Below the pieces are notes generated by a model that saw nothing but the letters and a program-made list of their open reading frames with translations, ran no database searches and was not told the DNA's origin. A stretch of 64,000 nt of DNA, taken from Alphaproteobacteria bacterium. Lineage in GTDB: Bacteria; Pseudomonadota; Alphaproteobacteria; Micropepsales; Micropepsaceae. This document shows, one piece after another, positions 1 to 9,502 of this stretch (position 1 is the stretch's first letter; every line of letters starts with the position of its first letter). The stretch is taken from assembly GCA_017983635.1 (NCBI GenBank), contig JAGOBA010000001.1, positions 310,001-374,000 of the forward strand, in the 5' to 3' direction. The position numbers were made by a program, and so were the translations under genes.

Positions 1-11
1 CAGGATTCCCG

Positions 12-39
12 TTGACGCGCAAACCTAGGGCGCTACTAG
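12..39 (+). promoter_or_regulatory. Candidate sigma-70-type promoter of the OmpA-like gene
   Basis: TTGACG at 12-17 and TACTAG at 34-39 are separated by 16 bp. The ATG of the OmpA-like gene lies about 57 bases downstream of the -10. The match is good but is based on consensus only. Confidence 0.45.
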
Positions 40-96
40 AGAAAGTGATGGGTCGGCGCCGGTATTGCGGCGCTCAAAACGAAGAATGGGGTCGCC

Positions 97-1149
97 ATGT
101 ATTCCAAAATTGCACTGCTCGGCGCCGTTGCCGCGCTCTCCCTCGTCGCCGCGGGACAATCCCAGGCGCATCATCAAGGTTGGTATGTCGGGCTCGAGGG
201 CGGTGCCAATTGGGTGGACGACAACACATTCGCCTACGACACCGGCAATCCGCCCGGTGGCGCGCCACTTGCCGTTCGGGAGATGGAGTTCGACACCGGG
301 TGGGCCGCGCTGGGCACTATCGGTTATGGGTTCGAGAAGAACTGGCGGGTGGAACTGGAGCTCGGCTACCGCCAGAACGATGCCGACTTCACGCTGCCTG
401 TCGGGGCCGCGCTTCCGACGAATGGCGAGTTGACCGAATACACGGCGATGATCAACGTCATTTATGACGTGCCTCTCTCAGAGCGCTTCGACCTCAACGT
501 CGGCTTGGGCGCGGGCGCGGACTATGCGCAATACAATGACGACCGCATCGTCGATGATGCCGACACGAACTTTGCCTACCAAGCGATCGCCGGTCTCACC
601 TACAAGCTGACGAGCCGGCTCGACGTAAGTTTGACCTATCGGTTCTTGAACGTGGACTCGCCGAACTTTGCCGACGCGGTGCCGGGCCGTGGCGACACGT
701 ATGCCTTCGACGATGTCGAGAAGCACACGGTCACTGTCGGGCTGCGCTACGACCTGTTCGAGGACGCGGCGCCGTATGTGGCACCGCCACCGGCGCCCCC
801 GCCCGCGCCGCCAACCGAGGCGCGTCAGTTCATCATCTATTTCGGCTTCAACAAGTGCAACATCTCGCCGGAAGCGGACACGGTTTTGGGCGAGGCTGCC
901 TCGACTGCGAAGACGGCGGGCTCCGCGTCCGTTGTGATCGTCGGCCACACGGATACGGTCGGCTCGAACGCGTACAACCAAAAGCTCTCGCAATGCCGCG
1001 CGAACGCTGCAAAGACGAACTTGGTTGCCAAGGGCATCAGCGCCGGCTCGATCTCGACCAACGGCCGCGGCGAGGACGAACTTCTCGTCAAAACCGGCGA
1101 CGGCGTGAAGGAACCCCAAAACCGCCGCGCGACGGTCGATTTGAATTAG
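97..1149 (+). CDS. OmpA-family outer membrane protein
   Basis: A 350-residue outer membrane protein that likely anchors the outer membrane to peptidoglycan. Residues 1 to about 24 are a signal peptide ending in QSQA. Residues about 28-225 alternate polar and aromatic residues as in an eight-stranded OmpA-type beta barrel. A proline-rich linker (about 228-240, PPPAPPPAPP) leads to a C-terminal OmpA-like domain. That domain carries GHTDTVGSNAYNQKLSQCRA, which holds the Asp and Arg known to bind diaminopimelate in this family, and it ends in NRRATVDLN. The start is the ATG preceding the signal peptide, and a promoter-like sequence lies upstream. The gene is monocistronic, with a terminator-like hairpin following. 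Confidence 0.93.
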   Translation: MYSKIALLGAVAALSLVAAGQSQAHHQGWYVGLEGGANWVDDNTFAYDTGNPPGGAPLAVREMEFDTGWAALGTIGYGFEKNWRVELELGYRQNDADFTLPVGAALPTNGELTEYTAMINVIYDVPLSERFDLNVGLGAGADYAQYNDDRIVDDADTNFAYQAIAGLTYKLTSRLDVSLTYRFLNVDSPNFADAVPGRGDTYAFDDVEKHTVTVGLRYDLFEDAAPYVAPPPAPPPAPPTEARQFIIYFGFNKCNISPEADTVLGEAASTAKTAGSASVVIVGHTDTVGSNAYNQKLSQCRANAAKTNLVAKGISAGSISTNGRGEDELLVKTGDGVKEPQNRRATVDLN

Positions 1150-1177
1150 AGCGCCGAGCACTGCAATCGGTTTGACG

Positions 1178-1212
1178 AGGCGGGGCCGTAAGGCTCCGCC
1201 TTCTTCTTTCTG
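1178..1212 (+). terminator. Rho-independent-like terminator after the OmpA-like gene
   Basis: A 10-bp stem AGGCGGGGCC / GGCTCCGCCT (one G-U pair) with a GTAA loop is followed by a pyrimidine tract TCTTCTTTCT. It lies about 30 bases after the OmpA-like stop codon. Confidence 0.7.
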
Positions 1213-1270
1213 GCTTGCAGCGCACCCCGCTGCTGAGGATCATGGCGACTTGACCTTTGAGGCGCTGCTC

Positions 1271-2506
1271 ATGACCGGTTTCCTGTTTCGCAATCTGTCT
1301 CTGCTCGATCCGCGCTGGGAAGCCGCGCGGGGCGGGTATGAGGTGTTGGTCGAAGGGGACCGGATCCGCGAGCTTTCGGATCGGCCGATCAAGGCGGCTG
1401 GTGCCAGCGTCGTCGATTGCGGCGGGCGGACGTTGATGCCGGGGCTGATCGACTGTCACGTGCACATCTATCTGGTGGAGCTGGGGTTGCACCGGCTCGA
1501 GTCCATGCCGCTGACGTTGCTCACGGCGAAGGCGTCGAAGTTGATGCGCGACATGCTCGACCGCGGGTTTACGACCGTGCGCGACACGGGCGGAGCGGAT
1601 TGGGGGATCAAGGAGGCGGTCGAGACCGGCGTGCTGGCAGGGCCGCGGTTGTTCATCTCTGGGCGGCCGATTTCGATGACCGGCGGGCACGGGGATTCGC
1701 GGCGGCGCACAGCGGGCGACGAGCCCTGCAAGTGCTGCAACGCGCTGTCGTTCGTGCTAGAAACGGCCGACGGCGCGGACGGCGTGCGCAAGGCGGTGCG
1801 CGAGCAGATGCGGCAGGGCGCCGATCAGATCAAGATTTTCGTGTCCGGCGGTGTCGCCTCGCCGTGGGACCCGCTCGAGAGTCTGCAGTATTCGCCCTCC
1901 GAGATCGCCGCTGCCGTCGAAGAGGCGCACAATTTCGGGCGCTATGTGCTGGCGCATGCGTATTCGCCCGAAGCGATCACGCGCGCGGTCGCGAACGGTG
2001 TGCGCACGATCGAGCACGGCAATCTCATCGACGACGCTGCGGCCAGGCTGATGGCCGAGAAGAAGTCGCTGATGGTTGCAAACCTTGTCGCCTACTACGC
2101 GATGAAGGAGCGCGGGCGCGCGCTCGGGATGTCGGCAGATCAACTGGCCAAGAACGAGCTTGTGATCGACGGCGGCTTGCGCTCGCTCGAGATCTGCAAA
2201 CGGGCCGGCGTGCCGGTCGCCTATGGCAGCGATCTGCTCGGCCAGTTGCAGGTGGACCAGTCGCGTGAGTTTCTGTTCCGCTCGGAAGTGCTGTCGCCGA
2301 TCGAGATCATCCGGCAGGCGACGCTGGTCGGTGCCGACGTCGTGCGGCAAAGCGGCAAGCTTGGCGTGATCGAGCCGGGCGCTTTCGCGGACCTGATCGT
2401 TATCGATGGCGATCCGCTGAAGAATCTTGGTCTGTTTCAGGACCAGGGCGCTCACATTCCGGCGATCATGAAGGCCGGTAAGTTCCACAAGAACGGACTG
2501 CGCTGA
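1271..2506 (+). CDS. Metal-dependent amidohydrolase family protein
   Basis: About 411 residues, of the amidohydrolase superfamily branch that contains imidazolonepropionase-like and Xaa-Pro dipeptidase-like enzymes. Visible metal-site elements are the HxH motif in GLIDCHVHIYL, a probable carboxylated lysine in DQIKIFVSGG, later histidines in YVLAHAYSPEA and TIEHGNLID, and the Asp in VAYGSDLLG. The C-terminus returns to the small beta-sandwich (GAFADLIVIDGDPL). The frame is open from 1172, but the ATG at 1271 gives the normal family N-terminus (TGFLFRNLSLLDP). Its TGA overlaps the ATG of the next gene by one base, so the two are probably translationally coupled. Substrate unknown. Confidence 0.88.
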   Translation: MTGFLFRNLSLLDPRWEAARGGYEVLVEGDRIRELSDRPIKAAGASVVDCGGRTLMPGLIDCHVHIYLVELGLHRLESMPLTLLTAKASKLMRDMLDRGFTTVRDTGGADWGIKEAVETGVLAGPRLFISGRPISMTGGHGDSRRRTAGDEPCKCCNALSFVLETADGADGVRKAVREQMRQGADQIKIFVSGGVASPWDPLESLQYSPSEIAAAVEEAHNFGRYVLAHAYSPEAITRAVANGVRTIEHGNLIDDAAARLMAEKKSLMVANLVAYYAMKERGRALGMSADQLAKNELVIDGGLRSLEICKRAGVPVAYGSDLLGQLQVDQSREFLFRSEVLSPIEIIRQATLVGADVVRQSGKLGVIEPGAFADLIVIDGDPLKNLGLFQDQGAHIPAIMKAGKFHKNGLR

Positions 2507-2928
2507 TGAAAGCTCTTACTGCTTCCTTCGTGACCGCGTTCGCGTTGTGCCTGTCGGCTTGCGTTGACGCGCCAGCAACTAAGGCCACTCATTGCCGCGT
2601 TGGCGGGGACATGATTGAGACGCAGCTCTTCTTCGGGCTGAGCAAGCCCAAGGGCGGTGTCGTGAGCGCGCGGGAGTGGGACGCATTCGTGACCACGGAG
2701 ATCACACCACGCTTTGCTGAGGGCTTCAGCGTTGTCGACAGCGCGGGATTCTGGCGCGACGGGGCGACGCAGAAGACGATCTCGGAGAAGAGCAAGGTAG
2801 TCGTGCGCATGCACGCGGCGACCGACGAGGCCGACCGCGCGATCCTTGCGATCGTCGACGCATACAAGAAGCGCTTTCAACAGGAGGCGGTGCTGCGCGT
2901 CGACCGGGTGGTCTGCGCGCAGTTTTGA
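2506..2928 (+). CDS. DUF3574-type small lipoprotein
   Basis: 140 residues. The N-terminus has a lipobox-like signal (LCLSACVDAP, lipidated Cys at about 19). The body, IETQLFFGLSKPKGG followed by a DGATQKTISEKSKVV segment, matches my recollection of the DUF3574 family, whose members are small exported proteins of unknown function. The start overlaps the amidohydrolase stop (TGATG), which indicates an operon. The end faces the convergent M13 peptidase gene 4 bases away. Confidence 0.75.
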   Translation: MKALTASFVTAFALCLSACVDAPATKATHCRVGGDMIETQLFFGLSKPKGGVVSAREWDAFVTTEITPRFAEGFSVVDSAGFWRDGATQKTISEKSKVVVRMHAATDEADRAILAIVDAYKKRFQQEAVLRVDRVVCAQF

Positions 2929-2932
2929 TCGG

Positions 2933-5014
2933 CTACCAGATTCGAACGCGTTTATCGGGCGCCAGGTAAAGCTTCGCGCCCTCGGGCACTGCGAACGCTT
3001 CGTACCACTCGTCCATGTTGCGCACGGTGCCGTTGGCGCGGAATTCGCCGGGGGAGTGCGGGTCGGAGACGACTTGGTTTCGCAGCGCTTCCTCGCGGCT
3101 GAGTTGGCGCCAAATTTGACCGAAGCCCAGGAAGAAGCGCTGGATGCCGGTGAAGCCGTCGATCACGGGCGGTTCCTTGCCGCCGAGCGAAATCTTGTAG
3201 GCCTCAAGCGCCACGTTCAGGCCGCCCAAGTCGCCAATGTTCTCGCCGAGCGTGAGGCGGCCGTTCACGAAGAGGCCGGGCAGCGCTTCGAACTTCGAGT
3301 ACTGATCGGCGAGCTTGTCGGTGAGCTCCTTGAAGCGGCGCTCATCCTCGGCGCTCCACCATTTGCGCAAGATGCCATCGCCGTCGGACTTCGAACCTTG
3401 GTCGTCGAAGCCGTGGCCCATTTCGTGACCGATCACCGCGCCGATGCCGCCGTAGTTGACCGCCGGGTCCGCGTTCAGGTCGAAGAACGGCGGCTGCAGG
3501 ATCGCGGCGGGGAAGACGATCTCGTTCCAGACGGAACTGTAGTAGGCGTTCACGGTTTGCGGGGCCATGCCCCACTCGGCTTTGTTGGCGGGTGCGGCGA
3601 GGCGTGCGACGTCGCGGGCGCGGTTGAACGCGTTCTCACGCTTGCGGTTGCCGAACGCATCGCCGGCTTTGATGTCGAGCGGGCTGTAGTCGCGCCAGCG
3701 GTCGGGGTAGCCGATCTTGACGTTGATTTTGGCGAGCTTCGTCAACGCCGCTTGCTTCGTCTCGTCGGTCATCCACGGCAGTTTGGCGATGCGCGCCTTG
3801 TAGGCGGCGCGCAGGTTCTCGACGAGATCGGCCATCGCGGCTTTTGCGGCCGGGGTGAAGTGCTTCTTCACATAGAGTTGGCCGACGGCCTCGCCCATCG
3901 GGGCGTTGAACGGCGTGCCGCTCATCGCGGTGACGGCGCGCTTCCAGCGGTCGCGCTGTTGCGGCTGACCGGTCACGACGCTGCCATTGAAAGCGAACGA
4001 CGCGTCGTCGAAGGCCTTCGGCAGCACGTCCGCCGAAGCATTCAGATAGTGGAATGTGAGGTAGGCCCGCCAGGTTGCGATCGGGGTGACGCGGAAGAGT
4101 TTTGCGAGCGCTTGGATCGCATCCATTTGCGCGACGACGAAGTAATCTTGCGTCGGCGCGCCAAATGCGGTCAGGCCGGCTTGCCAAGGGTACTCCGGCG
4201 CGAAGGCGATAAGGTCGGCGCGCGATTTCGGATTGTAGGTGAGATCGCGGTTGCGGGACTTGTCGCGCGGCCAATGGATCTCGGCGATCTGGCGTTCGAG
4301 GGCAACGATGGTGTCGGCGCTGGCGGCGGCATCGGGATAGGACGCCAGGGTCAGCATCTGCTCGACGTAGGCGCGGTATTTCGCACGCGTGTCGGCGAAC
4401 TTTTTGTCTTCTTTCAGGTAGTAGTCGCGGTCAGGCATGCCGAGCCCGGCCTGGCCGACAGCGACGATATAAGTGTTGGGGCGTTTTGCGTCGAGCGTGA
4501 CGCCCATGCCGATCGGTGCGTTGGCACGAAAGTCCGGGCCGGCGAGGAGCGCGATCAGGTCCTCGTGCGTCTGCACGGCGGCGATGCGGGCGAGATCGTC
4601 CTTCGCGGGCTCGAGACCTTTCGCGTCGATCACGGCGGTGTCGACATAACTGCGATAGTAATCGACGGCCTTGCGCTCCACAGAGCCGGCAGCGGGCGAG
4701 CGGCGGGCGGCTGTCTCAACAGCGTCGCGTACGTCGTCTTCGGATTTTGCCGCCAGCATGTTGAACGAGCCCCAGCGCGAGCGGTCGGGTGGGATTTGCG
4801 TCGCTTTCATCCAGGCGCCGGAGACGTGGCGGAAGAAATCATCGCCGGGAGCGATGGAGCGGTCCATCGTGGAAAGGTCGAAGCCCCACTTGCCGATGGC
4901 CGGCTTGCCTGCGGCGGCGCGCGCTGCCACGTGCCAGGCCCCCGCGCCAAAGGCGGCCGCCGTCGCTGCGCCCGCGCCGAGCAACACGGCGCGGCGGTTC
5001 AAGTTTGTCGACAT
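2933..5014 (-). CDS. M13-family (neprilysin/PepO-like) zinc metallopeptidase
   Basis: 693 residues, full length for family M13. It is a secreted endopeptidase, probably periplasmic. The N-terminus has a twin-arginine-like signal (NRRAVLLGAGAA, then ARAAAG). The zinc motif HExxH is HEMGH in GAVIGHEMGHGFDDQGS. The third ligand is in GENIGDLGG, and the substrate-binding NAYY-type motif (VNAYYSSVWNEIVFPA) precedes the catalytic helix. A good ribosome binding site (GAGGGGA) sits ahead of the ATG. It is transcribed after the coiled-coil gene on the same strand with an 88-base gap, so it may be independent. Confidence 0.93.
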   Translation of the reverse strand: MSTNLNRRAVLLGAGAATAAAFGAGAWHVAARAAAGKPAIGKWGFDLSTMDRSIAPGDDFFRHVSGAWMKATQIPPDRSRWGSFNMLAAKSEDDVRDAVETAARRSPAAGSVERKAVDYYRSYVDTAVIDAKGLEPAKDDLARIAAVQTHEDLIALLAGPDFRANAPIGMGVTLDAKRPNTYIVAVGQAGLGMPDRDYYLKEDKKFADTRAKYRAYVEQMLTLASYPDAAASADTIVALERQIAEIHWPRDKSRNRDLTYNPKSRADLIAFAPEYPWQAGLTAFGAPTQDYFVVAQMDAIQALAKLFRVTPIATWRAYLTFHYLNASADVLPKAFDDASFAFNGSVVTGQPQQRDRWKRAVTAMSGTPFNAPMGEAVGQLYVKKHFTPAAKAAMADLVENLRAAYKARIAKLPWMTDETKQAALTKLAKINVKIGYPDRWRDYSPLDIKAGDAFGNRKRENAFNRARDVARLAAPANKAEWGMAPQTVNAYYSSVWNEIVFPAAILQPPFFDLNADPAVNYGGIGAVIGHEMGHGFDDQGSKSDGDGILRKWWSAEDERRFKELTDKLADQYSKFEALPGLFVNGRLTLGENIGDLGGLNVALEAYKISLGGKEPPVIDGFTGIQRFFLGFGQIWRQLSREEALRNQVVSDPHSPGEFRANGTVRNMDEWYEAFAVPEGAKLYLAPDKRVRIW

Positions 5015-5102
5015 GATTGATTGTTCCCCTCAAGACGTACGCAAGTGCGATCACAGCTTAAGCTGTAGCACCGGTCACGTCACGAATTCGAGAGGTTTGC
5101 GG

Positions 5103-6914
5103 CTACTTTTGCGTCTGCGAAGAAGCCGTGTAGAGCCAGAGCTGTGCCATGGTGGTGAACCCGGCGGCGATCGCGTAGCACATCGGCACCGGCCAGAATG
5201 CAGGCCACGCCGCCGCGGCCCAACCGCCCGAGAGCACCAGCGCGGTGATGCTGAGCAACGTCGAGGTGCGCAGCGTCTTCAATACGTCGCGGCGGGCGGC
5301 GATGTAGGTGTCGTGCTTGGTGGCAAGCACGTGGCGGTACTTTTCGACCATGGCCAGCCAGAGGAAGCCCGCGAAGAGGTTGATGAGCGGCACGGCGCAG
5401 GCGACGGCCGCCATACCAGACCGGCGCTCAATTTTCTTGGCGACCTCGCGCGGGGTACGTTCTATTTCGTCGATCGTTTTTGTATATTCGGAACGGCGCT
5501 CCGTGAGAATGGCGAGTGCGTTGTCGAGGCTTTCGCGCGCGGCGAGATACTTGGTCGCGGGATGAGCATCGCGGAGACGGCGAAGGTCGCCGACGTTTTG
5601 GCCTGCCGCAGCGGCGCTGCTCGCGAGTTCGGCAACGCTCTTGCCCAGGCGGCCGCCGAGGCTCTCGATGCATGAGGCGATCAGTTGCGCGAATGTCGGG
5701 TATGTCGCCCCGCCGATCTCCGCGATCTTGAGAAGGGCTTGCACCTCAAACGCTCGGGCATGGGCACGTTCGGCAGCGCCATCGATGTTGTGCAGCGCGG
5801 TTTCCACTTCGGGTAAGGTCTTGCTGATGATCCCGCGAACGCCTGGAAGCTCGTTGGCGATCTCATTGCCGATTTGCGCCGTGCGCCGGATCGTCTCTTT
5901 CAACTGTTTCTCGCACGCCGCCTTCTGCTCAAGCAGATCCTGGGGCAACAGTTTCAGCGATTCGGGCGGTGGCGGATTCGGTTGCGCGGCGAGCACGGCC
6001 GCGGTGTCGACGAAACGTTGCAACTCGACGGCGTTCAAACCGCCCAGCAGTGAGGTGACTTGGCCCTTGTAGCGTTCGCAGCTGGCGACCGGCTCGATGA
6101 GACCGTGCGCCAAGTCGCGCACGTCGCGCCCCACTTGAAACAATGCGGTCGCGACAGCGGCCTCAACCTTGGCGACCTCTTCGGTGCTTTGACGGCGCGC
6201 GTCGATCGCATGCTGGCCCTTGAGGTGTGTTCCGGCAAGCTCGATGACCCGCCCGATGGCGACGCTGAAGACGAAGGCTGCGACTTTGGCGTCCGACTCC
6301 GCGAGCGCCGATGCTTTCGCGTGGCGGTCAAGCAGTGCGCGGGTTAGGTCTGCGGACCTCGCGTCGGCGGCGCGGGCTTGCCATTCGACGCGGCGGACCG
6401 TGGCGTCGTTTTCACGCTCCATCTGCTGACGTTTCATCGCCGTGATGGTGGTCTGGAGCGCTTCAGCCTGTTCGCGCAACTTCGGCAGGCTTGATTTGGT
6501 CTCCAGGTACTCGCTGACGGCGGTCTCGAACTGCTTCACCAACGCGGGGTAGAGTTCAAACGTCTTAGGATTCTTGGCATCCGGCGCTTGCGGTGGTTCG
6601 GGTTCGCTCGCGGCCTCCGCGGTTCTAATGCGTTCGTTGAGTTTCTCGAGACTGGTCTCGGACTCGCCGATCTGATCGGCAAGGATCTTTCGGTTTTGTT
6701 CCAGCGCCTTTTCAACTTGGCCCAGCTGGCGTTCAGCCTCTGCGGCGTCGGTCGCGCCGGTCAGCTGGTCGATCTCGGCGCCAGTCAGCGGTGCGCCGGC
6801 CAGCGCGGCGCGCGTCCACGCGTCGTTCAATGCCGCCGTGAGCTCCGCCAACGACCGCGGCGCTTGCTCGACGACCGGCGACTCTTTTTTTGGCAGCACT
6901 GAAACGGCAGCCAT
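5103..6914 (-). CDS. Large coiled-coil protein with C-terminal membrane helices, function unknown
   Basis: 603 residues; I do not recognise a family. Residues 1 to about 480 are highly charged and Ala/Glu/Gln-rich, with long predicted helices and coiled-coil character (for example around 60-110, 130-190 and 330-380). A proline break, QPNPPPPESLK, lies near 310. Three hydrophobic segments close the protein: GMAAVACAVPLINLFAGFLW, STLLSITALVLSGGWAAAAW and MCYAIAAGFTTMAQLWLY. There is no signal peptide, so the long N-terminal domain is probably cytoplasmic and tethered to the inner membrane by its C-terminus. Neighbours give no functional clue. Confidence 0.75.
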   Translation of the reverse strand: MAAVSVLPKKESPVVEQAPRSLAELTAALNDAWTRAALAGAPLTGAEIDQLTGATDAAEAERQLGQVEKALEQNRKILADQIGESETSLEKLNERIRTAEAASEPEPPQAPDAKNPKTFELYPALVKQFETAVSEYLETKSSLPKLREQAEALQTTITAMKRQQMERENDATVRRVEWQARAADARSADLTRALLDRHAKASALAESDAKVAAFVFSVAIGRVIELAGTHLKGQHAIDARRQSTEEVAKVEAAVATALFQVGRDVRDLAHGLIEPVASCERYKGQVTSLLGGLNAVELQRFVDTAAVLAAQPNPPPPESLKLLPQDLLEQKAACEKQLKETIRRTAQIGNEIANELPGVRGIISKTLPEVETALHNIDGAAERAHARAFEVQALLKIAEIGGATYPTFAQLIASCIESLGGRLGKSVAELASSAAAAGQNVGDLRRLRDAHPATKYLAARESLDNALAILTERRSEYTKTIDEIERTPREVAKKIERRSGMAAVACAVPLINLFAGFLWLAMVEKYRHVLATKHDTYIAARRDVLKTLRTSTLLSITALVLSGGWAAAAWPAFWPVPMCYAIAAGFTTMAQLWLYTASSQTQK

Positions 6915-7162
6915 AGTGCTTCGAACGCCTACCGGTTGATTAGGAACTTCTTCTCCTCAAGCGGGTATCATACCGAATGCGTTCGCACTACTGCACGGGC
7001 TTTGCTTTCCCGCGCTCTTTCAATCCTGGGTAAGCCGATGTGAACAACTATGTCATGTCGAGCGCAAACGTGAGTTGAGGGGGCTGTGAATAAGCACGCG
7101 TCCATCGCTTGTCGAATGCGTCAGGGCCTATCGCGAATCGTCTGCGTTACAGGATGTTCATG

Positions 7163-7594
7163 TCAGCGTGATGGCGGTACTGCAGTCGATGCGCGGAAGA
7201 ACTGCGCGCGTTCGGTTCCGCTTTCGTCCGCGAGGATCAGGACGTCACCGTTCAATCGAATGGTGTGCGTCTTTTCGATCATGTCGACATAGAGACGTTC
7301 GAACTCCATGCCGTACGCGCAGGCCATCAGCGTAGATCGCATTCGGCTGAAACGGATCTGCGTTCCCTTTAGCTCATATCCGCCGCCCCATGAGTTGCAG
7401 CCGGAACGTCCACCGACACTCGTTTCAGATTGGAAAAAAATCGTGGGCACTTGCGGCGCGGTCGCCGAATCCCAGCCAGCCATCGCCTTTAGGACCCATT
7501 GAGTGCCTGCCAATGGGTGGTGTCCCACCGGCTCATTGGCCGTGCACGAGGCGAGCGCGACGGCAAATGAAAGGATGATCAAGGCGGCTCTCAT
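7163..7594 (-). CDS. META-domain lipoprotein (HslJ-like)
   Basis: 143 residues with a lipobox-type signal (FAVALASCTANEP, Cys about 17). The body is a META domain: it opens with LAGTQWVLKAM, has the cysteine-bearing GRSGCNSWGGGYE, then a second Cys in STLMACAYGMEFE, and finishes with LNGDVLILADESG. META proteins such as E. coli HslJ are exported and linked to stress or novobiocin tolerance; that role here is inference. It is divergent from the ABC-F ATPase gene, with about 100 bp between them. Confidence 0.85.
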   Translation of the reverse strand: MRAALIILSFAVALASCTANEPVGHHPLAGTQWVLKAMAGWDSATAPQVPTIFFQSETSVGGRSGCNSWGGGYELKGTQIRFSRMRSTLMACAYGMEFERLYVDMIEKTHTIRLNGDVLILADESGTERAQFFRASTAVPPSR

Positions 7595-7693
7595 GTCGTG
7601 CTCCCAAAGCTATTTCGGAGCGTGACAGCAGAAAAATGCGGCGGCTTCGTGGCCCCTTCCCTTTTTGCGCGTATCAGTGTGAGAAAGCGCGTC

Positions 7694-9499
7694 ATGGGCG
7701 CACCGCTGATCCAACTGCAAGACATTCAATTGACCTTTGGGGGTGCGCCGCTTCTCCAGGGAGCGGACTTGGTCGTGTCGGAAGGCGACCGGGTCTGCCT
7801 TGTGGGGCGGAACGGATCGGGCAAGTCGACGCTGCTCAAAATTGCGGCGGGGCTGGTCGAGGCGGATCGCGGGACGCGCGCGGCTGCGCCATCGGCGACG
7901 ATCCGCTACCTGCCGCAGGAGCCAGACCTCTCTGGATTTGCCACCACGTTGACGTTCGTCGAGGCGGGGCTCGCGCCCGGTGACGATCCCTACCGGGCGC
8001 AGTACTTGCTCGAATGTCTGGGGATGACCGGCGGGGAGGCGACGGACCGCCTTTCGGGCGGCGAGGCGCGCCGGGCGGCGTTAGCGCGCGTGCTGGCGCC
8101 GGCGCCCGACATTTTGCTGTTGGACGAGCCGACGAACCATCTCGATCTGCCGGCGATCGAGTGGCTGGAGAGCGAACTCAATTCGCTGCGGTCAGCGATG
8201 GTGTTGATCAGTCACGACCGGCGATTCCTGGAGCGGCTGTCGCGAGCGACGGTGTGGCTCGACCGCGGGCAGACGCGGCGGCTGGAGCAGGGGTTCAGCG
8301 GCTTCGAAGCGTGGCGCGATCAGGTGCTGGAGCAGGAAGAGTTGGAGCAGCACAAGCTCGACCGGCGCATAGTGATGGAAGAGCACTGGGTCCGTTACGG
8401 CGTGACGGCGCGGCGCAAGCGCAACGTCGGACGCATGGCGCGGCTTGCCGATTTGCGGCGGCAGCGGCGCGAGGCGCCCCGCGTGACGGGGGCGGTAAAG
8501 CTTGCGGCGAGCGAGGGCGAGACCTCCGGCGCGGTGGTGATTGAGGCGAAACGAATTGGGAAGGCGTACGGCGAGCTTACCGTCGTCAACGACTTCTCGA
8601 TGCGGATCATGCGCGGGGATCGCGTCGGGATCGTCGGACCGAACGGCGCCGGCAAGACGACATTGATCAATCTTCTCACTGGTCGCATGACGCCGGATTC
8701 GGGCGAAGTGAAACTCGGTACGAACTTGCAGATGCATATGCTCGATCAACGGCGCGAAACGTTGACCGGCGACGTGAGCGTGAAGGACTTCCTGACCGGC
8801 GGGCACGGCGAGACGCTCAGCGTGAACGGCACGGTTCGGCACTATGCGTCCTACATGAAGGATTTTCTGTTCACGCCGGATCAGGCGCGCACGCCAGTGC
8901 GCGTGCTATCGGGCGGGGAGCGCGGGCGGCTGGTGCTGGCGAAGGCACTGGCGGCGCCGTCGAACCTGTTGGTACTCGACGAGCCGACGAACGACCTCGA
9001 CTTGGAAACGCTCGATCTGTTGCAGGAGATGTTGGCCGACTATCCGGGGACCGCGATCATCGTCAGCCACGATCGAGACTTCTTGGATCGGGTGGCGACG
9101 TCGGTTCTGATGGCGGAAGGCAACGGCAAGTTCGTCGAGTATGCGGGCGGCTACTCCGACATGGTGGCGCAGCGCGGCGCCGGCGTAAGCGCGAAGGCGC
9201 GCGAGGTCACAAAGCCGGTGAAGGCGGCCCCTGCCCCGCGCGCTGCTTCAACAAGCGAGCGGCGCAAGTTGAGCTTCAAAGACAAGCACGCGCTAGAAAC
9301 GTTACCCGCGCGGATCGATGCGCTTGGCGCTGAGATCGCGACGCTGCGCGAGAAGCTGGCCGATGAAAGCTTCTACGCGCGCGATCCGAACGGGTTCGCC
9401 ACAACCGCGAACAAGCTCACCGCGCTTGAAGGCGAACTCGCGGTGAGCGAGGAGCGCTGGCTGGAGCTTGAGATGCTGCGTGAGGAGATTGAGGGCTGA
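7694..9499 (+). CDS. ABC-F family ATPase, Uup-like
   Basis: 601 residues, two fused ABC ATPase domains and no membrane part. First domain: Walker A GRNGSGKST, signature LSGGEARRAAL, Walker B LLLDEPTNHLDL. Second domain: GPNGAGKTT, LSGGERGRLVLA, LLVLDEPTNDLDLETL. The acidic charged linker between domains fits ABC-F proteins, and a C-terminal basic then coiled-coil segment (from about 515, with RKLSFKDKHALETLPARI) is the Uup hallmark. ABC-F proteins act on ribosomes, and Uup has been linked to ribosome function and DNA structures. The frame is open from 7598, but the ATG at 7694 gives the normal domain start APLIQLQDIQLTFG. Confidence 0.9.
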   Translation: MGAPLIQLQDIQLTFGGAPLLQGADLVVSEGDRVCLVGRNGSGKSTLLKIAAGLVEADRGTRAAAPSATIRYLPQEPDLSGFATTLTFVEAGLAPGDDPYRAQYLLECLGMTGGEATDRLSGGEARRAALARVLAPAPDILLLDEPTNHLDLPAIEWLESELNSLRSAMVLISHDRRFLERLSRATVWLDRGQTRRLEQGFSGFEAWRDQVLEQEELEQHKLDRRIVMEEHWVRYGVTARRKRNVGRMARLADLRRQRREAPRVTGAVKLAASEGETSGAVVIEAKRIGKAYGELTVVNDFSMRIMRGDRVGIVGPNGAGKTTLINLLTGRMTPDSGEVKLGTNLQMHMLDQRRETLTGDVSVKDFLTGGHGETLSVNGTVRHYASYMKDFLFTPDQARTPVRVLSGGERGRLVLAKALAAPSNLLVLDEPTNDLDLETLDLLQEMLADYPGTAIIVSHDRDFLDRVATSVLMAEGNGKFVEYAGGYSDMVAQRGAGVSAKAREVTKPVKAAPAPRAASTSERRKLSFKDKHALETLPARIDALGAEIATLREKLADESFYARDPNGFATTANKLTALEGELAVSEERWLELEMLREEIEG

Positions 9500-9502
9500 T
9501 CG

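Noticed and set aside
2846-5020. 724-codon open frame on the plus strand
   Set aside because: Antisense shadow of the M13 metallopeptidase, whose zinc motif and signal peptide are clear; GC-rich codon bias keeps the opposite frame open.
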